Source of the DNA: Oxyruncus cristatus
Taxonomy: Eukaryota > Chordata > Aves > Passeriformes > Cotingidae
NCBI GenBank assembly: GCA_013399855.1
Contig: VXAY01005592.1
Location: 649,004 to 713,003, forward strand
DNA length: 64,000 nt
Direction of reading: 5' to 3'
The notes beneath the pieces are model-generated. The model worked only from the letters and a program-made list of their open reading frames with translations. It was not told the origin of the DNA and did no database searches. Position numbers and translations under genes: made by a program. Positions 52,555 to 64,000 of this stretch are shown piece by piece (the stretch's first letter is position 1; every line of letters starts with the position of its first letter).

Positions 52555-54289
52555 GTAGGTTATATGATCCCCATAGACAAGAATGAAACTTTTGAATCAG
52601 GAGCATTACAAACTTCAGTGTTCAACCAAATTCCTCAAGTCCATTTATCAGAGTACTCAGCCTTATATAATACCTTAAACTAATTTCCTGGGGAAGTTGT
52701 ACTCATCTGGCTGCCTAGTTAAGGCGACGCACATCTTTCCTGGCTTGTTGTGCACTGCCCCGTCTTCTACAACAAATAAAAGCAAGTTTTCGAAGACCTA
52801 TCTACTTTGCTGCAGTCTTCATACACCTCTATTCCATTTAGGAAGACCATACAAATCTGAGATCATACAATTTAAAACTATATCATGATGCATATGTCCA
52901 AGGGAGCTCAGGTAACATATTTCAGACAATCTTAATTCTTCACCATCCCAGCTTTGCAGCATTTGTTCTTTGTAACTCTCAACAACTTCATTCAAGGCAA
53001 CTTTCTGAGCTTGGTTTAACTTCCAGCTCTTTTAAAACAGTAACCATTGAAAAGGAGAAGCTCTGCCTTGTCCAGTGCAGACACTTAAGTCTCCCTCAAA
53101 ACTCTCTCATCCAAGCTCTATCACTGCCAATCCTGTGGGCATGTGCCACCACCCCCATCACACTCTTTGTCAGCAGGCTCAGTTTCCTATTTGTGATCCC
53201 AGTCCTACCTCTCTGCCTCTTTTCAGCAACCGCTTCATTCTCATCAACTTCATTAAACGATATATCGCTCCTTCCCCACAACCAGAACCCCATTTCCCAT
53301 TACCTTCCAGCTCTCCTCTACTAGCTTTCCTTTTAATGTCAACATCTTCTCTCAGCTTTTTGTACTCTTCACAGATCTGTTAGCTCTTCGGCACCGCTTT
53401 TCACCTCCCAGTGTTCTTCCCACTGCTTAACTCTCCCACTCACTTCCTGCGCTTGCCTCTTGCCCTGGCAATTTTCAGATTTCTTCTCAACAACCAACTC
53501 CATATCTTTTCCTGGTCCCTACACAGCCTGTGATTAGCATGCCATAGCCATTTGTGCTGAACTCGCTTCCAATGATGGGCGTTAAAGAGATCTGTACAAG
53601 GGCTAATGAGCAGGAACACTTGATGTCAGGATCCCAGAAGAACTGGGGTAGAAGAGAAGCTAAACCAGCAGTGCTGTCTGAGCAGACATAGAATTTTAGG
53701 CACTTAAATCCCTCTCTACAGACACCTACATATTTAGATGTCAATGCAGCTGTAATGAAGGCTTTTTAAACTGTAGGTACTTTGGTCTTGATGGTAGATT
53801 AACATCATCCAGTCTTTTAAATTAAAAAAAGTAAAATCATTCTGTCATTCTACAAAGGTTCTAAATAAAGTTACTTAGAGTCTAAATTTCAATCTAAACT
53901 CAATGTTTCAGTTAGCAGGGTGTTACTTATCCTTCTTCAAAACGTTCTTTCTGAAGACAAAACAGCCCTTGATTCAGTCAAATATATTAGGTACTGTGGG
54001 TGAGGGAAGAAGGGGTTTTAATTAAGAACAGAGTTCTCTTGGCACTGTTTACCAAGGACAAGTGTTCTTATTTTTACTGTACTGGAAGAAAGTAGATTAT
54101 AACATTCCTTCACCTATTTCTCCCATAAAGAACGAACTAACCAAAGACATCTCCCTATCCTGTCTCAAACACCCGGCATTTGTGGGGGGTGGGGGGTTGA
54201 AGAGGGTTAAGGCTGAATTTAAGATGATTTCATACAACCATAGAATCATAGGATACTAGGTTGAAAGGGTCGTCAAGGATCATATAGTT

Positions 54290-54315
54290 CAACCTGTCTT
54301 GGCAACCTGTCTTGG
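54290..54315. repeat. 13-bp tandem duplication inside CR1
   Basis: CAACCTGTCTTGG occurs twice head to tail within the 3' UTR of the minus-strand CR1, probably slippage after insertion. Confidence 0.9.
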
Positions 54316-54492
54316 ACCATCTAGGCAAGACGGCCTAGCATCCTCTTCAGCCAAATCTTTAAAGTGTCCAATGCTGGGCAATCCACCACTTCCCTGGGGA
54401 GGTTATTCCAATTGCTGATTGTTCTCATCTGAAAAATTTTTCTCTTGTGTCCAACTGGAATCTCCCCAGGAGTAATGCACACCCATTACCCA

Positions 54493-54946
54493 TCATCTTT
54501 TCCATGGGACTCCTCGTAGAACATCATCTTTGTAGATATCCTTTAAGTACCAGAACATGGTCATAAGGTCTCCCCTAAGCCTCCTTTTCTCAAGGCTGAA
54601 CAAACCCAGTTCTCTCAGCCTTTCCTCACATGACAGGCTTTCCACTCCTTTGATCATCTTTGTGACCCTTCTCTGGACCCTCTCCAGCCTGTCCACACCT
54701 TTTTTGCACAGCAGGGACCAAAGCTGAACACAGCATTTGAGGTGTGGCCTGGCAAGCACTGAGTGGAATAATGACTTCTTTATCTCTGCTGGTGATCCCC
54801 TTGTCGATGCAGCCCAGCATCCTGCTGGCTTTCATTGCCACAGCAGCACACTGTTCACTCATATGGAACTTGCTGTCCACCAGAACACTCGCGTCCCTTT
54901 CCACAGAGCTGCTCCGCAGGTGGATAGATACCAACCTGTGCTGCAC
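54493..54946 (-). pseudogene. CR1 reverse transcriptase C-terminal part, frameshifted
   Basis: Two overlapping frames together read as CR1 RT. The upstream one (ending its useful part near 54755) has VERDASVLVDSKFHMSEQCA and [12 protein letters not shown]. The other (54493-54759) has [27 protein letters not shown] and [19 protein letters not shown]. The switch of frame near 54750-54760 marks an indel. The usual HLEYCVQ segment is changed to HLKCCVQ. The catalytic FADD region is missing because of truncation. Confidence 0.88.
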
Positions 54947-54960
54947 TCCTGGATTACCAA

Positions 54961-57900
54961 CAGAGCTCTCCTAAGCTGCTACTGTATTGCTGCTACTGGG
55001 TCCATTTAATAACAGTATAATTTACTTTATGAGTACTGATGAATGATTCAGTGTTGTCTGCTAGAGAGGAATTTCAATTACATTTTGATTCTTGCAATAT
55101 TGAAACTTAGAAGAAAAAACAACTCTCTGATTTAACAGAAAAAAGGCCAATAAAATATTTTTTACATAAAAATAACAAATTATCAAAGATATTTAGGTAT
55201 ACGACAATGACACAACCTTTCAACAACCTTTTTGTGTGTTCAATATATAAAAATTAAGTATAAATGCAGTATTATTAATGAACACAGTATTTACAAATAA
55301 ATCACTCATTCCTCTGTTGAGCCACACTGAGTTAAGCACATTTTAATGCTGAAAGTGGGATATAATTATCTTTATTTGATCCCAAATGCAACAGGAAAAT
55401 AAAAATGTTCAAAATACTTGGATTTTGATGATAAGCACTCGACATTGACAGGTATGTGCCAGGATAATATAAGATGGTATTTATTCTTATTTCTTCTGAA
55501 GAGGTCCCAAACAGTCACAAGAATATATTTAATTCTGTACAATTGCTTGTTCTTCCACTTTGTACACTGCCTGATGGTGTCCAAGGCAGAAGCAGATTTA
55601 GTTATCCTGGCTCCCATTCCCAGCATGGCCTGATCCTGCAAATCCACTACTGTCACATCCCATGTAGGAAGGAGGACTGTCAATATGAATCATGCCTATG
55701 GAACTAGGCTCCAGGACGTAACTAATGCAATGACTGCAACTCATACACAAGCCAATCATGACAGGTGATCGTAGGCATTTCTCAAAAGCTGGCACTCTGA
55801 GTCTCCTATTAATCAGTATATTCACATCTGTTTGCTTCTTAGGGTAACAGGAAATTCATAATGTAACCATTAGTAGTAGATCGATCCTGAATTAAAAAAA
55901 AAAAAACAACTAAAAAACAAAACTGCACAAAACCCCCCACACATACAACCCCTCCCCCCAAAAAATACAACACCAAAAAAATCCCACTGGTAAACTGACC
56001 AAAATGCCATAAAAAGAATGTCAGTATTTGCCTCCACTCACTTCAGGAAAACTTTCTGCTTTGTTTATTTTTCTTCCTGCCCACAAGTTCCTGGCATCCC
56101 TTGTACTGCAATGTTTATATTCTAGTTTCCATCACCAATGACAGGAAAAAGACACTTCGTTTACCCACACATATGTCCTTGCCAGAAAAGTCAAGAAAAT
56201 CATTTACAACTGAAGGTCCATCATTTCCCCCCACAAATCACACATTTGAAGACAAGAATCACCCCCTTCCCCACCTGGTCAGGTTTACAGGTGCCTGTGC
56301 CTCCCCAAAACCTGCAAGACAGAGGGAAAATAGTGATTCCCACCACCTAATGGTTTTCTGGCATGGAACATTTACCAGTTCATAGTGACAGAATCATACA
56401 CTGAACTAGTTTAAATATTCCATGGAAGGGTGTGAGGGAGAGGGTTTGGCAATAAAAAGGTTTTTTGCCTAACACCCTTCATCCAAAAGAAGTCCAGCTC
56501 ACCTCAAATCATCTCTCCTACTAGAGTAGGAGGATTTTAGGATCATCACTACAGCTGCTATAGTCTGGCTGATGTTAGTTAACTTGCTCACACAGACAAG
56601 TCCTAGAACTTTCCAGCAAACAAGTGATCTGGGATTATACTTCATACAGCCTAAAGCCAATATAGTTAACATTTCTTTGATCCTTGAGTTTCACACTTCA
56701 GAGAGCTGAGGGAGAGAAGAGGTGCTGGTACTTTCAGGAACCATTAATTACAGGAACTCATCAAGAAGGGCATTGCTAGAAAGTATTAGAGAGAATCGAA
56801 TGGTTTAAATATAAACAGTGTGGTTGATGTCACACAGTTGTTCATGAAAGACAAGGTTTCAGTGCATTTTTTTCCCCCAGACTCATGATCTGTAAGGTGT
56901 TGAACAGGAAAGAAATTTACCACAATCTAAGCCCCTTCCATTAAAATGTATTTCCTAGTATATGTGGTCTCAAAGTAAATTATAAATCAGATTAATTTTA
57001 ACAGTCTAATATACTATAAATGTTATGGCTAAAATTTTCAAAAGATTGGCTATTACATTTAGTCAGCCAAGTTAAAGTCCACTCTTCTGAACTCAATTTT
57101 TGAAACAGAATTCATCCTGAATGGGAGCTACCATCTTTTTATGGTAAAAAACAAAAGTGACTTTGAACTGGCCTCAATTATAACATTAGTGAGCTTCTCA
57201 AAATTATTTGTCTCCTTCTCAAATAATATGTGTAAAAGCACACAAGTTACTGGTGGAAGCAGGAACAATATCTTATTTAACTAGTTTACTATCTTACAAA
57301 TTCTCAACTGCTTAAATGTATTTACAAATATTCAGGTTTACATCGTAGCCATTCCCTATAAAAATATTTTTTTTTTATTATGACAATAGACATCTAAAGC
57401 TTAGAGCCCTTTTCACAGTAAACTGAGTGTTTGGTGGCACAATACAGCCTGAGCCTATCAAGCCCAGTAAATTATATTTTACTTTTTAATCTGACCCTCC
57501 AATGAAGCACTGAAAAGAAGCTTTCCCTTTAAATCCTGTCCTGAATAAAAACTAGAAAGCTGTAGCCCCCATCCTTTATCAGCAGCTTTTTCATTTACTA
57601 ATTTAAGAACAACACTTCCTCCTGTTGCACACTTAACAGGAAACAGCCATGCCATGAATGTATTATAAACACTATGCTCCTCTCAGGCTGCACAGCTTTC
57701 TGCAAAACCAAGACAAACTAATGAAAGCACTGCTCTTTACCATCCTCTACTTCCTGCCCACATTCTGGTTACTTAATTCAATACTGAAGTTAGAGCCTAT
57801 GAAAGGATTTCACATCTCATTTTCCTTCTGTAGTTCCCCCCCTCAATCTGAGGTGTTGGCTGATTTCCCTCCAAGTCTACTTTCTCACAGAAATGCCAAA

Positions 57901-58969
57901 AATGCAAAGGCACAGTGATAACCAAACTGCAAGACGTCACTTACTGAGAACAATTCTTCTGGGGTACAGGAGGTGACAAATACACATATTATCCAGACAA
58001 CACGACCGAGAAACTTGTCTGCACCAAACAGTAAAGTCTGAGCAGCAGAAAGAATGCAACACCTCCTCTGGATCACCAGTGGGCATTTCAGTGTGTGCCT
58101 CAGCACAGTTCAGAGACACAGGATGGTCCTTTCAGGATTGATGTGCAACTGCAGGCAATCACATGATGAATGTTCAGCTCTGAAGTTTCCATTGGATATC
58201 TGCTCCATGTGCCCTAAACCCCACAAAAAGCTTCTCAATACCTTGCAAAAGACAAAATAGCTATAAAAAAGGCTATAATTATAGAATACAGCTTGAGGGC
58301 ACTGGCTATATTCTATGTCTTTGCAATAGCTGCATATGTTTTTAATAATTGCTAAGTAACAACTTCTGCATGATCACAGGAAGTGGACCATGCTTCACAC
58401 AACAAAAAAGGGATAAAAATATCTATATTATGTTTAATTTCCCGAGGGGGACTCATTTGTTCCTCATCCCAGATCTAGTAATTGGTTCCATGGTGAATGT
58501 GAGAAGATGGGGGCTAGAACTGGGGACAAGTAAAATAAGTTGTTATTAAAAGGGTTTGGAAGAAGAGCATAAAACACATGTTTCTTAACCACCAGCAACC
58601 ACTGGAAATGCTGAAGTATGTTGTTAGCACCAAACAAATATACTGAAAACAAGCAGCTTCAGTCTCCTTTCAGACCCTTTGGAAACCTCAATACTTCAAA
58701 CCCAAAGACTCATCTTATATCTTAACTTTCTATCACCATTCCAGAATGAAATCTCCTGTGCAGCTTACTAAACTTGGGCTTAAAACTGTTCAGGTTCTTT
58801 GCCCCACTGTTCAGAAGAAATGGTGGGGGAAGTTCTTGTGATTTCTTGTCTAAATTCATGCAGGACCACTTGATAATACCAATACCAAAAAAAATGACTA
58901 TACTTTAGCTGAAAGAGGTCTTTGTTGCTGACCTTTACTCATAAATTTATTTACAAAGAATAATTTCAT
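54961..58969. other. No gene seen; AT-rich sequence
   Basis: About 4 kb without recognised genes or transposons. The open frames (for example 55372-55683, minus strand) have no recognised product. Confidence 0.55.
55894..55980. repeat. A-rich low-complexity tract
   Basis: An A13 run is followed by about 75 bp made almost only of A and C (CAACTAAAAAACAAAAC and similar). No retrocopied gene precedes it on either side. Confidence 0.8.
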
Positions 58970-60567
58970 CCCGTCAGTGCCCTGAGCTGGAGGACCATGA
59001 CTCCAAGAATGATCGACCCTAAAATTGTGCGGGATCTGATGCTCCAGCTGGATCCCTACAAATCTATGGGACCTGATGGGATTCATCCCAGAATCCTCAA
59101 AGAGCTGGCTGATATTATCTCAAAACCTCTCTCGATGATTTTTGAGCGGTCTTGGGAATCTGGAGAGGTCCCACTTAACTGGAACCTGGCAAACATTTAC
59201 CTGATTTTCAAGAAGGGCAAGAAAGAGAACCTAGAAACTACAGGCCTGTCAGTCTCACTTCAGTGCCTGGTAAAATCATGGAAAGGATTATTCTGGGATA
59301 TATTGAAAAAATGACCTGAAACACAAGACAGTCATCGGTCACAGCCAGCACGGCTTCATGAGAATAAAGTCCTGCTTATTCAACATGATTTCCTTTTATG
59401 ACAAGGTAACCCACCTAGTTGATCAAGGGAAGCCAGTTGATGTAATCTTTTTGTATTTCAGTAAAGCTTTCAATACTGTCTCACAGGATCCTTTTGGACA
59501 AAATATCCAGCCCACAGCTGGATAAACACATCATGTGGTGGGTGAGCAATTGGCTCACAGGTCGAGCACAGAGGGTATTAGTGAATGGGGGAACATCAGA
59601 CTGGTGACCTGTCACTAGTGAGGTTCCACAGGGCTCCATCTTGGGCCCTGAGCTCTTCAACATCTTCAGTGATGACTTGGAACAGGACTGGAAGGGATAC
59701 TGAGCAAGTTTGCAGATGATACAAAACTGGGAAGAGCTGCTGACTCCCTCAAAGGCAGGGAGGCCCTGCAGAGAGACCTCGACAAATTAGAGGACCGGGC
59801 AATCAGCAGCCATATGAAGTTCAATAAGGAAAAGCGTCGGATTCTGCACCTGGAATGGGGCATCACTGGATGTTTGTACAGACTGGGGAATGAGATGCTG
59901 GAAAACAGTGCCGTGGAAAGGGACCTGGGGGTCCTGGTTGATGGCAAGTTGAACATGAGTCAGCAGTCCCCTGGCAGCCAGGAGGGCCAATCGTGTCCCG
60001 GGGGACATCAGGTAAAGCATCACCAGCTGGTTGAGGGAGGGGATTGTCCTGCTCTGCTCTGCACTGGTGAGGCCTCACCTTGAGCATTGTGGCAGTTTTG
60101 GAATATAAAGAAAGATATTAAGCTATTAGAGAGTGTCCAAAGGAGGGCAACGAAAATGGTGAAGGGTCTTGAGAGGAAGCCGTATGAGGAGCAGTTGAGG
60201 GCACTTGGTCTGTTCAGACTGGAAAAGAGGAGACTGAACAGTCTACTCATCACAGCCTACAACTTCCTTATGAGGGGAAGAGGAGGGGCAGACACTGATC
60301 TCTTCTGTGTGGTGACCAGTGACAGGACCCAAGGGAATGGCCTCAAGTTGTGTCAGGGGAGGTTTAAGTTGGATATTAGAAAAAGGTTCTTCACCTTGAG
60401 CATGGTTGGGCACTGGAACAGGCTTCCTAGGGAAGTGATCACAGCACCAAGCCCGTCTCAGGCACATGGTGTGATTCTTGGGGATGGTCCTGTGCAGGGC
60501 TAGGAGCTGGACTTGATGGTCCTCGTGGGTGTCTTCCAATCCGCAGATTCAGTGATTCTGTGATTCT
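58970..60567 (+). mobile_element. CR1 LINE, longest copy, 5'-truncated
   Basis: About 1.6 kb. It starts near AGTGCCCTGAGCTGGAGGAC, upstream of the RT domain, and runs through the whole RT region to GGACTTGATGGTCCTCGTGG and an ATTCAGTG ATTCTGTG tail. This octamer differs from the ATTCTATG type of the copies at 1041 and 54238, and the coding sequence (for example [18 protein letters not shown]) marks a third CR1 lineage. The region before the 3' UTR appears shortened: the frame after [11 protein letters not shown] runs directly into the tail where other CR1 copies encode a further C-terminal segment. The number of disabling changes suggests an old insertion. Confidence 0.94.
58997..60503 (+). 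pseudogene. CR1 reverse transcriptase, multiply disabled
   Basis: RT segments are recognisable in order: PYKSMGPDGIHPRILKELAD (58997-59314 frame), SQHGFMRIKSC, motif [13 protein letters not shown], the FADDTKL catalytic box (FADD at 59709-59720), [31 protein letters not shown], then [11 protein letters not shown] and [11 protein letters not shown] (60087-60503 frame). Motif A reads LYFSKAF, so the catalytic Asp is replaced by Tyr (codon 59454-59456). A TGA at 59605-59607 replaces an Arg codon after SDW. Frameshifts lie near 59250-59320, after NMSQQ near 59967, and near 60085. It is non-functional. Confidence 0.9.
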
Positions 60568-60639
60568 CAACCTTCATTTGACTAAGCTAAACGATAAAAG
60601 CTTTGTAATTTGCTCTTTGAAAGATAAATACCCTGTAAT

Positions 60640-60880
60640 TCTGATCAGCCTAGTAGTCTGTCTTTGCACCTGTTCCAGTTTAAGTCCATCTTTCTGTTCA
60701 CTGCAAAGGAAGAGAGTTGGACACAATATTCCAAATGAGACCTCAGGAAGGCTTATGAAATGCTGTTAGCATTTCTCCATTTCTCTACAAAAATGTTATA
60801 TCTAATGCATCACAGAAGCACATTAGGCTTTTTCACAGCTGCATCATACTGGTGGCTTAGAGCCATCTTAGTGGCATCAC
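60640..60880 (-). mobile_element. Ancient CR1-like LINE remnant
   Basis: Read on the minus strand, about 60735-60760 gives RSHLEYCVQL, the conserved RPHLEYCVQFW segment of CR1 RT, and further on a KMDLNWNRC stretch matches the segment that follows. The + strand part at 60815-60860 (GCACATTAGGCTTTTTCACA) fits the preceding RT region, where CR1 copies encode an AKKAN-like motif. The reading frame is broken and divergence is high, so this is the oldest CR1 piece here. It sits just beyond the younger + strand CR1 and points towards it. Edges are approximate. Confidence 0.65.
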
Positions 60881-63800
60881 CACAGCACTTTACCTAATTT
60901 AGACTGCTACAACCATTAAATCATTTACAGAACATCCTATGATGTTAACAGATGTTCTCCTAATTTTAAATACTGAGATGAAGAATAGTGTGACCACTCT
61001 GAGACCAGGCACTGGGGGCTTGCAGAGCTGAATTAGCAACTGAGACTTTCTGATTCTTAATCCTAAATATACACCTCCAAACTCTAGCAGCAAACAGATG
61101 AACTACACAGCGCACAAGGGTACTCTGTTACTGCACACCAAATGCATGTACCTGCACTCAAAAGTAATTTCTAAATGGATGGTTCTAGATGGCTATGCCA
61201 TGTAATAATTGCAATAGACTACTGAGGAGCCACACAGAAAATACCCAGAAAGGCCAAACCTCAACCCACCCCGACATGGGGGTGGTTTCCCCACTGCCTG
61301 CTCTCATCTTCATGTCCTCAGCTGGCACTAAAAGTGCCTTTTTGTGGGGATTACATCCATGCAAGTCACAAGGCGTTAGGCCACCTCCCCTCACACCTAC
61401 TTGCTCTTAGTTGTCAGAGCAAGAGCTGTTCAGTGATAACCCTTTCTACTGAAGCACACATCTACACTATGTTCTCCTGAACAATATTTTCAGGATTCTG
61501 AACTTACAATTTAAATGCTTTTTTTGTTTAAGAATTTAGATCATACTGAAAGTGACATTCTTTCCCAAGAACGCAGGAGCACAAATTCAAAGAACAGTGA
61601 TGGACAAAGAGGCTGACTGGTAAGAAGCAAACAGCTTGGTGGTTTCTATACAAGTCAGTGTATTGTATCTACTCATATCATGGTGTTGATTTCACTATTA
61701 CAATCAAATACTCCTAATAAAAACGTACTTTTGTGGAAAGTTTGTTCAAAACTCGAACATTAGTAGAACTAGACAAAACAACTTTCCCTTAAAGTTTAGA
61801 ATCTCTTCATTGCCCAGAAATGCCATGAACAATTTGCAGTTGCATTCCAAAAAATACTTTTTCTTCCAAGCAACAAGCACAGCCAGCACTGTCCTCTGAG
61901 CTAAGCACATGGGAGTATGTTTCTGTAAATAAAGCAAGCATTCTAGTCAGAAAATAAATACCCTAGCTATATTTGAACTTGGTTTCTCTTTTTCACTCAT
62001 TATGACATATATATCTTAACCCTTTCCCATCTTACACAGATTAACCCATTATTGGTATTGGAAAAAGCTCATGAATAGCAAAGACAGACAGGACGACTTC
62101 TCCTAGTACCCTGTGGGGTAGAAGTCCACGTTAATAACAATTCTGCATTAAAGTGAAACAGCACAGCCATGCAAAGCCTCCAGCATTACCTCATGGAAAT
62201 TGTAGCCAACTCAGTACATCACTTCTACAGAAGAAAAAGAGGTATTTCTAGGTATTTATGTTTTCAGAGCACTTTCATGCATCACTGAAGGAAGGTATGG
62301 ATCAGAAACAACTGAACTGACATGACCTAGCATGTTCCTGCTGGCCAGCTGAGCTGAGTCAGCTACAGAAGAGGTAGATATTCTCCACATCTAGGCAACT
62401 GCCCAGCAGTGGGGGAGGGAAAACTTGCCCAAAGCGGCTTAAGCACGTCCTTTACAACTGAAGAGATGAAAAGCCAAGCCTGATGATGACCCATCTCATA
62501 CAAAGCTGCAGTAACACCCAGCATTTTATTAGACTGGGGTAGTGCAATCTGCCCCAGGCTATAAAGAATGGTTTTCTGTCCTCTGTGCCACACACGCTCA
62601 CTAGCTAGATGTGAATGTATCAATTGGGCCCTTTGGCCTTTGATAATGGAAAAGGTTATGCTTTGCTAAAATTGCAGAAAAATACCAGGCACAATTCTGG
62701 TTAGGTTCTCAGTCTATGACACATGGAATACAAAAGACACACAGTTTTAACTGAATGCATGCTTGATTTATACCAACAAAAAGTAAGTAATCTGAAAACC
62801 AGGACAACTCTCTCCTGGTGTTAGCATTTGGGATCTGTGTACATTCTATTTATATATTAAAATTTCAGTGTCCATACAACACAAGTGTATTTTTTACTTC
62901 TAATATGGAATCTCAATGCAGAAAGCAAGCAGCATCTCTAGAAAAATTAAAAATTTACTTTATTTGAATACAAATGCATATACCTCTCATAAAATCCTAG
63001 CAGCAAAACCCACTCATATTCCTAATTGGAAAATACCTTTGCCAAGATACATCTGCAAATAAGGCATACGGTCTGCATGTATACAGATACTGAAATCTTT
63101 GTATGTATACATGGTAAAAGAAACATCACAGTTTACAAGCAAAAACGAGCAGGTCAAGTTTCAAACTGACAGTGGGATATGGTGTTATCAGGAAGGACAA
63201 GAATTACAGTGATTTACAGTAAATTACCCGCAGTGGCCAAGGATGATACACAGTTATGACACTAAATTAAGGAAGTTTGCATTGCTGCCTTATGGTGCTT
63301 AATCTTTCAATTACTGTCTCAAGAATACTGAATTATCTGTATTTAAGCACTGTTTGTTTTTGATGTTAGCATGAAGGAAAGGTTTTTCAAACCACAACAC
63401 ACTTGAACAGATTCAATTATCAACAGTACTTCCATTTCTAGTCACTAAGGCCCACTCATTCCTTCTAACTGACCTTGCCACTTTACTTTTTATTCTTTAA
63501 ATCAAAACTATCAGAATAAGAAAAAAATAAAACATAAGCCCAACACAGAGCCTGTGCCTATGCTAAGAAGCCTAATGCTCTTCAAATCCAGCGAATCTAA
63601 AGCTCCTAAATGTATGTTTATCTACAGCACACTTTTTTCTAAGAGTGAAGAGTATCTCACAGTTGATGTATTTTGTGAATGTGGTGTACATATAGTTGTA
63701 TGATGTGAAAGTATACATGTGACACAGGATAAAGTCTGAGCATATGCAGATGTCAAGTAGGATAATAACCTACAAACCAGAAACAACAGAGTGCAGTTAA

Positions 63801-64000
63801 CGGCCATAAAAAGGAGACAAGAAACTACAGGAGGAGCACTCGAAAATTTCATGAGTGGTATTTACCAGGTTTGCTAGGGGCATGACTCCAGTGATGCCTT
63901 TGGCTTGAGTTTCCTAACTTTGATCAATTTACAGTAAATTTAAATTTATTCAGAAGATCAAAAGCATAACACACAAGACCAAAATTACTTCCTTCAGTTT
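60881..64000. other. No gene seen; AT-rich sequence to window end
   Basis: No recognised genes, RNA genes or transposons in the last 3.1 kb. Short frames on both strands match nothing known. Confidence 0.55.
62352..62364. promoter_or_regulatory. Palindromic MAF/NF-E2/AP-1-type site
   Basis: AGCTGAGTCAGCT is a 13-bp palindrome around the AP-1 core TGAGTCA with the GC extensions typical of MAF recognition elements. Known MARE sites read TGCTGAGTCAGCA, and this one differs at the two outer bases. One such motif in 64 kb may be chance. Confidence 0.35.

Larger units (their letters stand above)
39298..54237. other. No gene seen; about 15 kb AT-rich sequence
   Basis: The longest repeat-poor stretch of the window. 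No recognised exon, RNA gene, CR1 or LTR. The longest frame (132 codons, + strand, 46550-46948) shows no family. A pyrimidine-rich patch at 53075-53500 gives a Ser/Pro/Leu-rich frame that is compositional. Simple repeats and one exon-like segment are listed separately. Confidence 0.5.
54238..54960 (-). mobile_element. CR1 LINE, 5'-truncated, different subfamily
   Basis: Begins with a reversed octamer tail (CATAGAAT CATAGG) and GTTGAAAGGGTCGTCAAGG and continues to about 54960 through the RT C-terminal region. Segments such as AGGTCTCCCCTAAGCCTCC and CCCTTCTCTGGACCCTCTCC identify CR1, while CTTTTTTGCACAGCAGGGAC and the [17 protein letters not shown] coding segment place it in a subfamily distinct from the copies at 1041 and 22029. 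A 13-bp local duplication (54290-54315) interrupts its 3' UTR. The 5' end is cut off. Confidence 0.92.

Noticed and set aside
53075..53383. Ser/Pro/Leu-rich 102-codon frame.
   Set aside because: Explained by a pyrimidine-rich stretch of DNA; low-complexity product.
1..64000. Search for CRISPR arrays, tRNA or rRNA genes, bacterial operons and phage-like modules.
   Set aside because: No regularly spaced repeats, RNA gene signatures or gene clusters are visible. Composition and repeats are those of an avian chromosome.

Overview
This is ordinary vertebrate nuclear DNA, almost certainly from a bird. The sequence is AT-rich, CpG-poor and has no operon-like coding density. Its recognisable interspersed repeats are avian CR1 LINE fragments, most of them cut off at the 5' end and closed by an ATTCTATG-type octamer. 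There are also two long terminal repeats of bird endogenous retroviruses. I cannot name the species or the chromosome.

Layout. A solo LTR (284-884, + strand, TATA box, poly(A) signal, near-matching 5-bp flanks) is followed 156 bp later by the best-preserved CR1 (1041-2387, +). That CR1 keeps reverse transcriptase motifs but is broken by three small frameshifts. A short CR1 tail lies at 2656-2812 (-). From about 4.6 to 22 kb there is mostly unique AT-rich DNA with simple repeats and one old CR1 tail (11925-12012, +). Next come a CR1 of the same type as the first (22029-22491, -), a CR1 tail (26349-26530, -), a second LTR (about 30890-31549, +) with short direct repeats at its left edge, and an old CR1 tail (34325-34470, +). 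A perfect 157-bp tandem duplication sits at 38984-39297. The right-hand quarter holds a different CR1 type (54238-54960, -), a long but inactivated CR1 (58970-60567, +) and an ancient CR1 remnant pointing the other way (about 60640-60880, -).

Genes. I recognise no host protein-coding exon, tRNA, rRNA or snRNA gene. The only reading frames with family identity are CR1 reverse transcriptase fragments, all dead. Two places (4316-4606 and 52330-52554) look somewhat exon-like, by an open frame with a splice-acceptor-like site and by a pair of splice-like sites without an open frame. Neither is more than a candidate. The window is best read as an intergenic desert or the inside of a very large intron.

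No CRISPR array, bacterial system or other new multi-gene system is visible. The observations most worth checking are the exact 157-bp duplication (recent event or assembly artefact), the two LTRs as possible sources of regulatory sequence, and the exon-like segments.
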